A stretch of 64,000 bases of DNA from Pseudomonas sihuiensis (GTDB lineage Bacteria > Pseudomonadota > Gammaproteobacteria > Pseudomonadales > Pseudomonadaceae), in contig NZ_LT629797.1 of NCBI RefSeq assembly GCF_900106015.1, positions 2,046,001-2,110,000 on the forward strand, read 5' to 3'. The notes below the pieces were generated by a model. It saw only the letters and a program-made list of their open reading frames with translations, was not told the DNA's origin and made no database searches. Positions 40,980-49,838 of the stretch are shown here, piece by piece. Each line of letters opens with the position of its first letter. Within the stretch, counting starts at the first letter, position 1. Made by a program: the position numbers and the translations under genes.

Positions 40980-43637
40980 TTAGGCCAGGCTCTTGCTCAC
41001 CACTTCATAGACATCGCTGGACAGCTCACCGGAGGCGAGGATGCGCTCCAGCTCGGCCTTCATCAGTGCCTGACGCGCCGAGCCGTACTTGCGCCAGCGG
41101 GTCAGCGGCGCCAGCAGGCGCGAAGCGATCTGCGGGTTGAGGGCGTTGAGAGTGATCACCTGGTCGGCGAGAAAGCGGTAGCCCGCCCCGTCGGCGCGGT
41201 GAAAGTTGATCAGGTTCTGGTTGGCGAAGGCACCGATCAGCGCACGCACCTTGTTCGGGTTCTTCAGAGTGAAGGCTTCGTGCTGCATCAGTGCATGCAC
41301 ACGCTCCAGGCCTCCCGGCAGTGGGCAACCGGCCTGCACGCTGAACCACTGATCCATCACTAGCGGATTGTCCTTGAAGAAGTCGGCGAACATGGCCAGG
41401 GCCTTGCCCTGCTCTTCCTGGAACGGCGAGTTGACCAGCACGGCCAGCGCGGCAAGGCGCTCGGTCATGTTGTCGGCGTTGTCGAACTGGTCGACGCAGG
41501 CCGCCAACACCTCGGGCTTCTCGCTGAGCATCAGATAGGACAGCCCAATGTTCTGCAGGCTGCGGCGAGCGAAGTGCGCTGCCTCGGCCACGTAAGGCGT
41601 GGCCTTGGAGACTTCACGGTTGGCCTGGTAGCGCGCCCACAGTGGAGCGAACAGCGCGTCGGCCAGCGCCTTGCGAGCGAACTCGCGCGCGGCGTGGATG
41701 GCCTCGACATCCGCCACCTCACTGATCTCGGTGAGATAGGCCTCGCCCGGCAGCGAGAGCATCTCGGCGACCATGGCCTGATCCAGCGACTCGTCTTCAA
41801 GCAGGGTGCGCAGCGCGGCGACCAGGCGCTGATCCAGCACCAGGGCTTCGCCACGCTGGTGCTGGCCAATCAGTTCCTGCAGCACCTGCACAGAAAGCTG
41901 CTGGCCGGCTTCCCAGCGGTTGAAGCCGTCGCTGTCGTGCTGCATCAGGAACATCAGTTGGTCACGGCTGTAGGGGAAGTGCAGCTTGACCGGCGCACTG
42001 AAGCCGCGCAGCAGCGACGGCAGCGGCTTCTCGGCGACGGCTTCAAAGGTGAAGGTCTGCTCGGCTTCAGTCACCGACAAAACGCGACTGGTGCCCTGCG
42101 CCGCGCTTTCGCCCTGCAGGCGCAGCGGCGGCTCAAAGCCTTGGGCATCGAGCAGGCCGAGCGCCACGGGAATCACGAACGGCAGCTTTTCGCTCTGCCC
42201 CGGCGTCGCCGGGCAGCTCTGGCGGAAGGTCAGGCTGTAGGTCTGCGCCGCCTCGTCATAGGCTTCGCTGACTTCCAGACGCGGCGTGCCGGCCTGGGTG
42301 TACCAGCGCTTGAACTGGGTCAGGTCGATGCCACTGGCATCTTCCATGGCCTTGACGAAATCGTCGCAGGTCACGGCCTGGCCGTCGTGACGCTCGAAGT
42401 ACAGATCCGAGCCCTTGCGGAACAGTTCCGGCCCGAGCAGGGTGTGAATCATGCGCAGCACTTCCGAACCCTTCTCGTAGATGGTCAGGGTGTAGAAGTT
42501 GGAGATTTCCATGTACGCGTCCGGGCGCACCGGGTGGGCCATGGGGCCGGCGTCTTCGGCGAACTGGTGAGTACGCAGGTAGGCCACGTCCTCGATGCGC
42601 TTGACGGTACGCGAGTGAGTGTCGGCAGAGAACTCGCTGTCGCGGAACACGGTGAAGCCTTCCTTGAGCGACAGCTGGAACCAGTCGCGGCAGGTCACGC
42701 GGTTGCCCGACCAGTTGTGGAAGTACTCGTGCGCCACCACCGCCTCGACGCGCTGGTGCGCGGCGTCGGTGGCGGTCTCGGCCTTGGCCAGCACGCAGCT
42801 GGAGTTGAAGATGTTGAGGCCCTTGTTCTCCATGGCGCCCATGTTGAAGTCGTTGACCGCGACGATCATGAAGATGTCCAGATCGTACTCACGGCCATAG
42901 ACCTCCTCGTCCCACTTCATCGAGCGCTTGAGGCTGTCCATGGCGTGCTGCACCTTGTCGATGTTCTCCGGCTCGACATAGATGCGCAGCGCCACTTCGC
43001 GGCTGCTCATGGTGGTGAAGCTGTCTTCCACGCACCAGAGATCACCAGCGACCAGGGCGAACAGGTAGGCCGGCTTCTTGAACGGGTCTTCCCAAGTGGC
43101 CCAATGACGACCGCCCTCCTCACTGCCGCTGGCAATCGGGTTACCGTTGGACAGCAGCACCGGGTAGGCATGCTGTTCGGCGCTGACCGTGGTGGTGAAC
43201 GTGCTCATCACGTCCGGGCGGTCGAGGTAGAAGGTGATCTTGCGAAAGCCCTCGGCCTCGCACTGGGTGCAGAACATAGTGCCGGACTTGTACAGGCCTT
43301 CCAGCGCGGTGTTGCTCTCCGGGTGGATGCGCACACTGCTGTCGACCACGAAGCGTTCCTGCGTCGGCTGCAGGGTCAGGTGGCTGTCGGTCAGCGTGTA
43401 GTCGTCCTCGCCCAGTTCGCGGTCATCGAGCTTGAGGTGCAATAATTCAAGCTGCTGGCCATCCAGTACCAGTTTCGGCAGCCCGCCCCCCGCTTCGGGG
43501 TTGCGACGCATGACCAACTGCGCGTGCACCAGGCTGTGATCCTCGAACAGCTCGAAGGTCAGGTGGGTCTCGTCGATCAGGTAGTCGGGAACCTGATAGT
43601 CCTTCAGATAAATGGTCTTGGATTGTTCGGTGCGCAT
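40980..43637 (-). CDS. pepN: Aminopeptidase N (M1 family)
   Basis: The 885-residue cytosolic zinc aminopeptidase removes N-terminal residues from peptides. It has the exopeptidase motif GAMEN (267-271), the zinc motif HEYFH with the third ligand Glu326 (HEYFHNWSGN...LKEG), and the four-domain length of bacterial PepN. The ATG at 43635-43637 gives the normal start MRTEQSKTIYLKDYQ. The DUF2797 gene lies 51 bp upstream on the same strand. A REP doublet and a terminator-like stem follow the stop. Confidence 0.97.
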   Translation of the reverse strand: MRTEQSKTIYLKDYQVPDYLIDETHLTFELFEDHSLVHAQLVMRRNPEAGGGLPKLVLDGQQLELLHLKLDDRELGEDDYTLTDSHLTLQPTQERFVVDSSVRIHPESNTALEGLYKSGTMFCTQCEAEGFRKITFYLDRPDVMSTFTTTVSAEQHAYPVLLSNGNPIASGSEEGGRHWATWEDPFKKPAYLFALVAGDLWCVEDSFTTMSSREVALRIYVEPENIDKVQHAMDSLKRSMKWDEEVYGREYDLDIFMIVAVNDFNMGAMENKGLNIFNSSCVLAKAETATDAAHQRVEAVVAHEYFHNWSGNRVTCRDWFQLSLKEGFTVFRDSEFSADTHSRTVKRIEDVAYLRTHQFAEDAGPMAHPVRPDAYMEISNFYTLTIYEKGSEVLRMIHTLLGPELFRKGSDLYFERHDGQAVTCDDFVKAMEDASGIDLTQFKRWYTQAGTPRLEVSEAYDEAAQTYSLTFRQSCPATPGQSEKLPFVIPVALGLLDAQGFEPPLRLQGESAAQGTSRVLSVTEAEQTFTFEAVAEKPLPSLLRGFSAPVKLHFPYSRDQLMFLMQHDSDGFNRWEAGQQLSVQVLQELIGQHQRGEALVLDQRLVAALRTLLEDESLDQAMVAEMLSLPGEAYLTEISEVADVEAIHAAREFARKALADALFAPLWARYQANREVSKATPYVAEAAHFARRSLQNIGLSYLMLSEKPEVLAACVDQFDNADNMTERLAALAVLVNSPFQEEQGKALAMFADFFKDNPLVMDQWFSVQAGCPLPGGLERVHALMQHEAFTLKNPNKVRALIGAFANQNLINFHRADGAGYRFLADQVITLNALNPQIASRLLAPLTRWRKYGSARQALMKAELERILASGELSSDVYEVVSKSLA

Positions 43638-43688
43638 GGCTCTTGGCCTCTCGTCTGCGGCGCCCCGGGCGCCGGTGGCAATCGGGGG

Positions 43689-44525
43689 TCAGGCGGCGAT
43701 CTCGTGGATGGCCAGCTGATAGGCGGTGTACTTGCGGATATTGATCACGCCGGTGTCGAACATCAGGTACTGGCCCTTGATACCGAGCAGAGTACCTTCG
43801 GCCAGGGGCTGCTTGTCCAGATTGAAGCTGCTGATCTTGGCCGGATAGGCCTCGATGGGGTAACGAATCTCCAGCACTTCGGCTGCGCTCAGCGGCTGAA
43901 TGGCTTGCAGGCCGAAGCGCTGCTGCAGCCCGGTGATGCCCGAACCGCAGCTATCGAACAACTGCTCGCGAATCGCCAGCAGATCGACCGGCACGGCATC
44001 GCCCTTGAGCAGCGCGCGCCAGTTGGTCTTGTCCGCCACCTGGCTACGCAACAGGTCCTCGACGAAACCGGACTGCTGCCGGGTGGCCACGCGCAGGATG
44101 GGCAGCGCCTGGGTCGCACCCTGGTCGATCCAGCGCGTCGGCACCTGACTGGCGCGGGTAATGCCGACCTTCACACCACTGGAGTTGGCCAGGTAGACGA
44201 TGTGATCGGTCATGCAGAATTGCTCGCCCCAGCTCGGCTCGCGGCAGGTGCCTGCATCGTAATGACACTTCTCCGGGCTCATGATGCAGACGTCGCATTG
44301 CGCCAGCTTCTGCATGCAGGGGTAACAGTAGCCCTGGCTGAAGCTGGTCTTGGTCTTGCGTCCGCAGTGCGTGCAATGGATGGCGCCGAGGTATTCCAGG
44401 CGCAGGTGCTTGCCCACCAGCGGGTTGACCGGCACTTCTTCGTCGCCAAGACGGAAGGCGTATTGCACCGGCGCATCCAGATGCGCCTTCATCTTGCTCA
44501 GCGAGCCACGTCCCAACTCGCTCAT
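43689..44525 (-). CDS. DUF2797 zinc-binding protein with GIY-YIG-like strand
   Basis: The 278-residue protein has a cysteine-rich N-terminal zinc domain: CTHC, CYPC, CDVC and further Cys/His up to about residue 95. A segment HIVYLANSSGVKVGITR with a following TRW is spaced like the GIY-YIG nuclease core. Its function is unknown; DUF2797 proteins are conserved in gammaproteobacteria. Its ATG overlaps the stop of the DUF1315 gene (ATGA), so the two are coupled, and pepN follows. Confidence 0.82.
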   Translation of the reverse strand: MSELGRGSLSKMKAHLDAPVQYAFRLGDEEVPVNPLVGKHLRLEYLGAIHCTHCGRKTKTSFSQGYCYPCMQKLAQCDVCIMSPEKCHYDAGTCREPSWGEQFCMTDHIVYLANSSGVKVGITRASQVPTRWIDQGATQALPILRVATRQQSGFVEDLLRSQVADKTNWRALLKGDAVPVDLLAIREQLFDSCGSGITGLQQRFGLQAIQPLSAAEVLEIRYPIEAYPAKISSFNLDKQPLAEGTLLGIKGQYLMFDTGVINIRKYTAYQLAIHEIAA

Positions 44526-44788
44526 CAGTGCAGGGTATCCGAGGACTTGAACAGCAGGTTGGGTACCGGCTCGGACTTGCTGCTGCACTCCTGCGGGCCC
44601 ATGTAGCCGGTGCGCTCTTCTTCCGGCAGGTTCTGCATTTCCCAGGCGATCATCGCCTGCAGGCTCAGCTCTTTCTGTTCCTGGGTCAGCTTGCGGCCGT
44701 CCGGCCACTTGCCGATTTCCACGGCCAGCTTGAGGCTCTCGTAGATTTCCGGGGTGATGTTTTCAATCGCATCGAGAAAGGACGACAT
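44525..44788 (-). CDS. DUF1315 (YeaC-like) small protein
   Basis: The 87-residue protein matches the YeaC/DUF1315 family: ALENITPEIYESLKLAVE-like ITPEIYESLKLAVEIGKWPDG, LTQEQKELSLQAMIAWE and the conserved LPEEERTGYM. No function is known. The start is the ATG at 44786-44788 with GGAGAG upstream. It is translationally coupled to the DUF2797 gene. Confidence 0.88.
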   Translation of the reverse strand: MSSFLDAIENITPEIYESLKLAVEIGKWPDGRKLTQEQKELSLQAMIAWEMQNLPEEERTGYMGPQECSSKSEPVPNLLFKSSDTLH

Positions 44789-44808
44789 ACAGCTCTCCAA
44801 GTGAATCA

Positions 44809-44861
44809 TAGGGCGGGTGAAACCCGCCGAAACGCCGAGCTGGCGGGTTGCACCCGCCCTA
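44809..44861. repeat. REP-like inverted pair (TAGGGCGGGTG family)
   Basis: TAGGGCGGGTGAAACCCGCC and the inverted GGCGGGTTGCACCCGCCCTA enclose 13 bases. This is a third repeat family, with one copy visible in the window. Confidence 0.75.
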
Positions 44862-44878
44862 CAGGTCAAAAAGTCGAA

Positions 44879-45739
44879 TCAAGCGCTACGTCGGGCCAGC
44901 ATACCGCCAAGCAGCCCGGTCAGGCAGCCGGTGAGCAAGCCGCCGACGTGCGCGGCGTTGGCGATCGCGCCGAACTGCAACAACTCGAAGATGCCGGTCA
45001 TGCAGATCAGCAGCCAGGCCAGCATCATCACCAGCACGCCGGGCGGAAGGCGATACGCCGGGTTGGGCGCCAGGCGCTGGTAAATCCAGCAATGCCCGAG
45101 CAGACCATAAAGTACGCCGGACAACCCGCCGAACAACGACGGCCCGGCCCACCAGTATTGGGCGAAGTTCGATGCCAGGCCGAACAACAGGGTCAGCCCG
45201 AGCAGGCCGATGGCCCCCTGGCGAAATTCGATGCGCCGCCCCAGCTCCCAGTACCACAGGCTGTTCATCGCCAGGTGCAACCAACCGAAGTGGATCAGCA
45301 TCGGCGTGATCAGGCGCCACCATTGACCGCTGCCCAGGGTGGCATCCAGATAGGTCAGATAGATGTGCTCACCGTCGAGGCGAAAATCGACGAAACTCAG
45401 CCAGCGAATGGTGGAAAAGTTCTCGCCCGCCAGGGTCACCGCAAAGACGATGAAGGTGGTCAGCAACATCAACGCCGTGACCGGGCTGCTCCTTAGCTGA
45501 GTGGCGAAACTCTCGCGCACAGGGGAGACGCTTGGCGGCAGCTCTCCGGCATCATCGCCCTGCGGATGACGCGCATAGAGCTCGCGCACCTGCTCTGCAA
45601 GCTCCTGCCCCGGCACCCAGAGCACCTGCTCGCCGCCCTCTTCCGATACCCGGTGCGGCACACGCAAACGCTGCAGCAGAGCGATGAAACCGCTCAAATC
45701 GCGATCCAGCGGCAAGCGCAACACAACCACAGCCGTCAT
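44879..45739 (-). CDS. Rhomboid intramembrane serine protease
   Basis: The 286-residue GlpG-like protease has an N-terminal cytoplasmic domain (1-80) and six membrane helices. The catalytic serine is in GGLSG (Ser207) and the histidine in NAAHVGG (His264), with the supporting histidines in LIHFGWLHLAMN (150, 155). It cleaves membrane proteins within the bilayer; its natural substrate in pseudomonads is little known. It overlaps the upstream metallophosphoesterase gene by ATGA. Confidence 0.93.
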   Translation of the reverse strand: MTAVVVLRLPLDRDLSGFIALLQRLRVPHRVSEEGGEQVLWVPGQELAEQVRELYARHPQGDDAGELPPSVSPVRESFATQLRSSPVTALMLLTTFIVFAVTLAGENFSTIRWLSFVDFRLDGEHIYLTYLDATLGSGQWWRLITPMLIHFGWLHLAMNSLWYWELGRRIEFRQGAIGLLGLTLLFGLASNFAQYWWAGPSLFGGLSGVLYGLLGHCWIYQRLAPNPAYRLPPGVLVMMLAWLLICMTGIFELLQFGAIANAAHVGGLLTGCLTGLLGGMLARRSA

Positions 45740-46710
45740 CGCGGCGCCTCCTGAGGGTCGACATCGACCCAGACGAATTTACCCGCGTCCAGACGTGTTT
45801 CCTGATCCAGACGATAAGCCACCAGGCGGCCACCGACCACCGCGCTGTAATCCAGGCAGGCCAGGTTGGGCCTGATCGGCGCCGGCTTGCCACGCCGCCA
45901 GTAGTGACCGACGAACAGCAGCGGCTCATGCGCGCCGTACCTGAGCAGCTCGTCCTTCTGCAGTTCGGTCAACGGCGTCTGCGCCGCCAGCTCCGGCAAG
46001 GCATCGGGCTGGAAGACGATATCGCCATAAGTCTTCGGGTCCTCCTCCCAGAACTTGGTGCGGAAGTACGAGCGGGTGAAGCCGTCACCGCTGGTCAGGG
46101 TCAGACCATGCGGCAGTCGCATGTCGGTCCCGCGCAACAGGCGATCGAGCGCCATGTTGGCGAAACTGCCGGGCACCGCCGAGGCCTGCAGAAAATGTTC
46201 ATCGATGCAGCCATCGGGGAATTGCGCCTTGAGCGGCGTGATCAACTCATCATCCCAGCAGGCGTGCACCACGCGGAAGCGCCCGGCATCGATGAACAGC
46301 GGCATCTCGTAGAACCAGCGCAGGAACTCACGCCACTCCTGCGGATGATCCTCGAACTGCGCCAATGTCTCGCGCATCAGGCGCTGGTGGCGCGGGCTGT
46401 GTTCGCGCACGTACTGACGGCCACTACCCGGCGGCGCCGGCGTGCTCCAACCCAAGGCATTGAACTCGTGATTGCCCATGATGCACAGCGCCTGGCCGGC
46501 GCGAACCATGTCATGCACCAGATGCAGGGTTTCACGAATGCCCGGGCCGCGGTCGACCAGGTCACCGAGGAAGATCACCATGCGCGTCGGATGGCACCAC
46601 ACGCCACCCTGGCGGCTGTAGCCCAGCCGTTCGAGCAAGCGTTCGAGGGTTTGCGCACACCCGTGGATATCACCGATCAGGTCATAGCCACGATGGGGGT
46701 CGAGGGACAT
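45736..46710 (-). CDS. Calcineurin-like metallophosphoesterase
   Basis: The 324-residue protein has the binuclear-metal motifs GDIHG (13-17), GDLVDRG (about 49-55) and GNHE (about 79-82), then a histidine in VHACWDDE and a C-terminal GHYWRRG. It resembles symmetrical Ap4A hydrolases and serine/threonine phosphatases, but the substrate cannot be told from sequence. It starts 1 bp after the nadK stop and overlaps the rhomboid gene, so nadK, this gene and the rhomboid probably form an operon. Confidence 0.9.
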   Translation of the reverse strand: MSLDPHRGYDLIGDIHGCAQTLERLLERLGYSRQGGVWCHPTRMVIFLGDLVDRGPGIRETLHLVHDMVRAGQALCIMGNHEFNALGWSTPAPPGSGRQYVREHSPRHQRLMRETLAQFEDHPQEWREFLRWFYEMPLFIDAGRFRVVHACWDDELITPLKAQFPDGCIDEHFLQASAVPGSFANMALDRLLRGTDMRLPHGLTLTSGDGFTRSYFRTKFWEEDPKTYGDIVFQPDALPELAAQTPLTELQKDELLRYGAHEPLLFVGHYWRRGKPAPIRPNLACLDYSAVVGGRLVAYRLDQETRLDAGKFVWVDVDPQEAPR

Positions 46711-47598
46711 TCAGTCCTGCCCTCCCAGGCGGCTGCCCCATCCAAGCTTGGTGCGGCAGACCTCATAGTAGTTGTGATCCAGCGGGTGGATCAGACGCAG
46801 CTTCTGCGCCTTCTTGGCCACGTGCAGGGTGTCGCCCGGGGCACAGGTGAAGTGGTTCTGGCCGTCGCAGGACACCTGCGGATAGATGGTCATGTCCGCC
46901 GACACCACCACCTTCAGCTCGCTATTGCCGTCGACCACGATGGGCCGGCTGGACAGCGTATGCGGGTACATCGGCACCACGACGATGGCATCGAGCTTGG
47001 GATGCATGATCGGCCCGCCAGCAGACAGCGCATAGGCGGTAGAACCCGTGGGCGTGGCGACGATGAGGCCGTCGGCCTTCTGGCTGCAGACGAACTGACC
47101 GTCGATATACAGCTCGAACTCGATCATCCGCGTCGACTTGCCGGGGTGCAGCACCACGTCGTTGAGCGCGTCGCCCTGGCCGATGGCCTCGCCCTGACGA
47201 CGCACCTCAGCCTCGAGCAAGAAGCGATTCTCGGTCAGGTACTGGCCTTCGAGCACCTGCGCCACCTTGAGCTCCAGCTCGTCAGGGCGAATATCGGTGA
47301 GAAAACCCAGGCTGCCACGGTTGATCCCCAGCACCGGCACCTTGTGCCGCGCCAGGGCGCGGGCGGCGCCAAGCATGCTGCCGTCGCCACCGACGACGAT
47401 TACCAGGTCGCAGACCTCGCCAAGCATCTTGCGCGAGGAGGTTTGCAGGCCGTGTCCCGGCAGCACGTCGGCGATGGTGTCCTCGAGGATCACATGCAGG
47501 TGACGGTCGATCAGAAAGCGCTTGAGTCGCCGCACGGTTTCCAGCACCCGCGTGCTGCCCAGGCGCCCGATGATGCCGACATTGCGAAATTGCTCCAT
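46711..47598 (-). CDS. nadK: NAD kinase
   Basis: The 295-residue enzyme phosphorylates NAD to NADP. The motifs GGDGS (70-74), GINRGSLGFL, LNDVVLHPG and TPTGSTAYALSAGGP are all intact, and the length is normal for proteobacterial NadK. GCAGGAGT precedes the ATG. It heads the nadK-phosphoesterase-rhomboid unit and is divergent from the DUF1853 gene. Confidence 0.97.
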   Translation of the reverse strand: MEQFRNVGIIGRLGSTRVLETVRRLKRFLIDRHLHVILEDTIADVLPGHGLQTSSRKMLGEVCDLVIVVGGDGSMLGAARALARHKVPVLGINRGSLGFLTDIRPDELELKVAQVLEGQYLTENRFLLEAEVRRQGEAIGQGDALNDVVLHPGKSTRMIEFELYIDGQFVCSQKADGLIVATPTGSTAYALSAGGPIMHPKLDAIVVVPMYPHTLSSRPIVVDGNSELKVVVSADMTIYPQVSCDGQNHFTCAPGDTLHVAKKAQKLRLIHPLDHNYYEVCRTKLGWGSRLGGQD

Positions 47599-47694
47599 GG
47601 GACTCCTGCCAGACAGATAAGAAACGAAGAGAGATTATCGGCCAAAGGCCTGGGCGGCAGCAAACCAGCACTGTTACTGCGCTATGCTCGGGTG

Positions 47695-48627
47695 ATGACT
47701 GCTCCCGACTCGCTGCACGATCTGCTGCTGGGCTTGCGTACCCCGGCTGTGCGTGACCTGGCCTGGGCGCTGTTCTCGCCACCCATGCTGGGTGAGACCC
47801 CGAAAGTCCAGCGTCATCCGCTACAGGCCAGTTGCTGGACGCGGCAACCGCAGCGGCTGGCTGACTGGCTCGTGCAGCAGGACAACGATGCCGGTGCCCT
47901 GCATGCCTGGTTGGCCGCGAAACCGGTGCGCCGCCTTGGCCTCTATTACGAACGCTTGTGGCAGTTCGCCCTGCATGCGGCACCGGATGTCGAGGTCGTC
48001 GCCGCCAACCTGCCGATCCGCCAGAACGGTCAGACCCTGGGCGAACTGGACCTGCTGCTGCGCGACGCAGAAGGCGAACACCATCTTGAATTGGCAGTGA
48101 AGTTCTATCTCGGCACGGACGGCAGCGACGCCGCTGACTGGCTAGGCCCGGGCAGTCATGATCGGCTCGATCTGAAACTGAGCCACCTCGCGCAGCACCA
48201 GTTACCCCTGTCTTCGCGCAGCGAGGCACGGGGAGCGCTGAACGACCTGCAACTGGGCGAAACCCGATCCGCCTTCTGGCTCGGCGGCTACCTGTTCTAT
48301 CCCTGGCCCGACGACTCCCCCGCGCCTCACGGCGCCACGTCCGAACACTGCCGGGGGCGCTGGCTGTACCAGCGCGACTGGAATGACTTCGCCGCGACGA
48401 AGCCAGGCGCGCACTGGCAGCCGCTACCGCGACTGGCCTGGCTAGCGCCGGCTCTGGTGAATGCCGACGGGGTCTGGTCTGATGAAATGCTCCAGCAATG
48501 GCTGAGCACGTTGCGCCCGGAGGCTCAGGCGCAACTGCTGGTACGACTGGAGGAGGATCACGCCGGGGATTGGCGGGAGGTGGAGCGGATCTTTCTGGTC
48601 AATGATCAGTGGCCGACGCACTCGTAG
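47695..48627 (+). CDS. DUF1853 protein, PD-(D/E)XK nuclease-like fold
   Basis: The 310-residue protein carries GELDLLLRD (116-124) and, eight residues on, LELAVKFYL (131-139), which resemble the Asp and Glu/Lys strands of the PD-(D/E)XK nuclease fold to which DUF1853 is assigned. The biological role is unknown. I start at ATG 47695; the frame is open much further upstream but only across nadK in antisense. Its last codons run into a REP doublet, and the stop TAG is part of the repeat, so the present C-terminus may differ from the ancestral one. Confidence 0.85.
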   Translation: MTAPDSLHDLLLGLRTPAVRDLAWALFSPPMLGETPKVQRHPLQASCWTRQPQRLADWLVQQDNDAGALHAWLAAKPVRRLGLYYERLWQFALHAAPDVEVVAANLPIRQNGQTLGELDLLLRDAEGEHHLELAVKFYLGTDGSDAADWLGPGSHDRLDLKLSHLAQHQLPLSSRSEARGALNDLQLGETRSAFWLGGYLFYPWPDDSPAPHGATSEHCRGRWLYQRDWNDFAATKPGAHWQPLPRLAWLAPALVNADGVWSDEMLQQWLSTLRPEAQAQLLVRLEEDHAGDWREVERIFLVNDQWPTHS

Positions 48628-48684
48628 CCCGGATGCAATCCGGGACGCATGCGTCTGCAATCCCCGGATTTCATCCGGGCTACG
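48623..48684. repeat. REP doublet overlapping the DUF1853 stop
   Basis: CGTAGCCCGGATGCAATCCG and the inverted CCCGGATTTCATCCGGGCTACG are separated by about 19 bp. The TAG of its first arm is the stop codon of the preceding gene. Confidence 0.82.
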
Positions 48685-48706
48685 CTTGCCCCAGAGCCTG
48701 CGCCGA

Positions 48707-49816
48707 TCAACGGCTACGTTCGGTACGCCCACCGGAACGGGCCAGATACCCTGCGCCGCTCTCACAGAGCAGCGCATCGCGTTGCACCGCCGGCAAGGCG
48801 TCCAGGCCACCGCGCAAGGCGTAAACGCTGTAACCCAGCTGCGAGAGCAGAAACACCGCGCCGCTGCTGCGTTTGCCACTGTCGCAGTAGCACAGGTAGG
48901 TGCGTGATCGCTCCAGCAGGCGCGCCTTCAGACGCAACAGCTGCAGCGGCATATGCAGCGCTTGCGGCGCATGCGCCTTTTCGTACTCTTCCAGCAGGCG
49001 TACGTCGAGCCACTGCGCGCCCTGCGTCAGCAACCTGGCGCCCTCGCCCAGCGACACCTCGGCCACCACGGGCGCCTTGAGCAGGGCAAAGAAATCCTGA
49101 CGATCCAGACGCAACACACTGCCGGCCTCGACCATGGTCACCGTGGCATTTCGCGGCCGGTCGGCAAGCAGGGCCTCCTCGCCGAAACAAGCGCCAACCT
49201 CCAGCTCCGCCAGCACCTGGTGCTCGCTACCAGCGCCCCGAATCACCTCGGCGCGGCCGCTTTCCAGGAAATAGCAGCAATCGCCAGTGGCACCCTCTTC
49301 GATAATCTGGCTGCCAGCCGCCAGCTCGATCTTCTGCAAGCGAGCGAGCATGTTCTGCACGTTGGCCGGCGGCACCTTGGCAAACAACGGGTTTTCCAAC
49401 AGCCGCTCCAGCCACTCGACATCGGCGCCACTCTGCTGCAGCGCCAGCAACAGGTCCTGATGCGCCAAGCGCCAGGTCAGCAGGCGATCGAGCGTGGCAC
49501 TGTCGATCATCAGCACGCTGACATCGCTCACGGCGCGGGCGTCATGTAACCGCGGCAGGCCGGGCGACAACGGGTGGCAGCTGATCTCGCTACCAGCCTG
49601 CACCCTCTGCGTTCTGCCCTCGGCATCCTGCAGCTGCAACTCGCCGGCCAGCAGATAGCAGGTCAGGCGCGCCTGATCCCCCCGACGAAACAGCAGTTGC
49701 CCGGCCAACAGAGGCTGCGGCACCAGCTGGCTACGCAACTCGCGCCACTGCTGCTCGGAAAGCACGTTGAGCGGCGTCAGGCTGCGCAGTTGTTCGGGGG
49801 TAAGGGGTTCGCTCAT
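48707..49816 (-). CDS. Tandem cyclic-nucleotide-binding domains fused to rhodanese
   Basis: The 369-residue protein has two cNMP-binding domains (about 20-120 and 140-250) and a rhodanese domain (about 262-350). The second has a good phosphate-binding cassette FGEEALLADRPRNATV, and the rhodanese domain has an active-site loop YCDSGKRSS with the cysteine in place. Such a fusion suggests a sulfur-transfer or cysteine-based step gated by a cyclic nucleotide. There is no helix-turn-helix, so it is not a Crp-type regulator. It ends near the REP behind the DUF1853 gene. Confidence 0.87.
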   Translation of the reverse strand: MSEPLTPEQLRSLTPLNVLSEQQWRELRSQLVPQPLLAGQLLFRRGDQARLTCYLLAGELQLQDAEGRTQRVQAGSEISCHPLSPGLPRLHDARAVSDVSVLMIDSATLDRLLTWRLAHQDLLLALQQSGADVEWLERLLENPLFAKVPPANVQNMLARLQKIELAAGSQIIEEGATGDCCYFLESGRAEVIRGAGSEHQVLAELEVGACFGEEALLADRPRNATVTMVEAGSVLRLDRQDFFALLKAPVVAEVSLGEGARLLTQGAQWLDVRLLEEYEKAHAPQALHMPLQLLRLKARLLERSRTYLCYCDSGKRSSGAVFLLSQLGYSVYALRGGLDALPAVQRDALLCESGAGYLARSGGRTERSR

Positions 49817-49838
49817 GAGGATTTCCAGGCTCCGCTGG

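Noticed and set aside
45904..47694. Long upstream extension of the DUF1853 frame
   Set aside because: The first ~600 codons lie opposite the phosphoesterase and nadK genes. The family similarity starts only at 47695.
48609..49080. Short open frames on the plus strand through the REP behind the DUF1853 gene
   Set aside because: They consist of translated repeat sequence and antisense to the cNMP-rhodanese gene.
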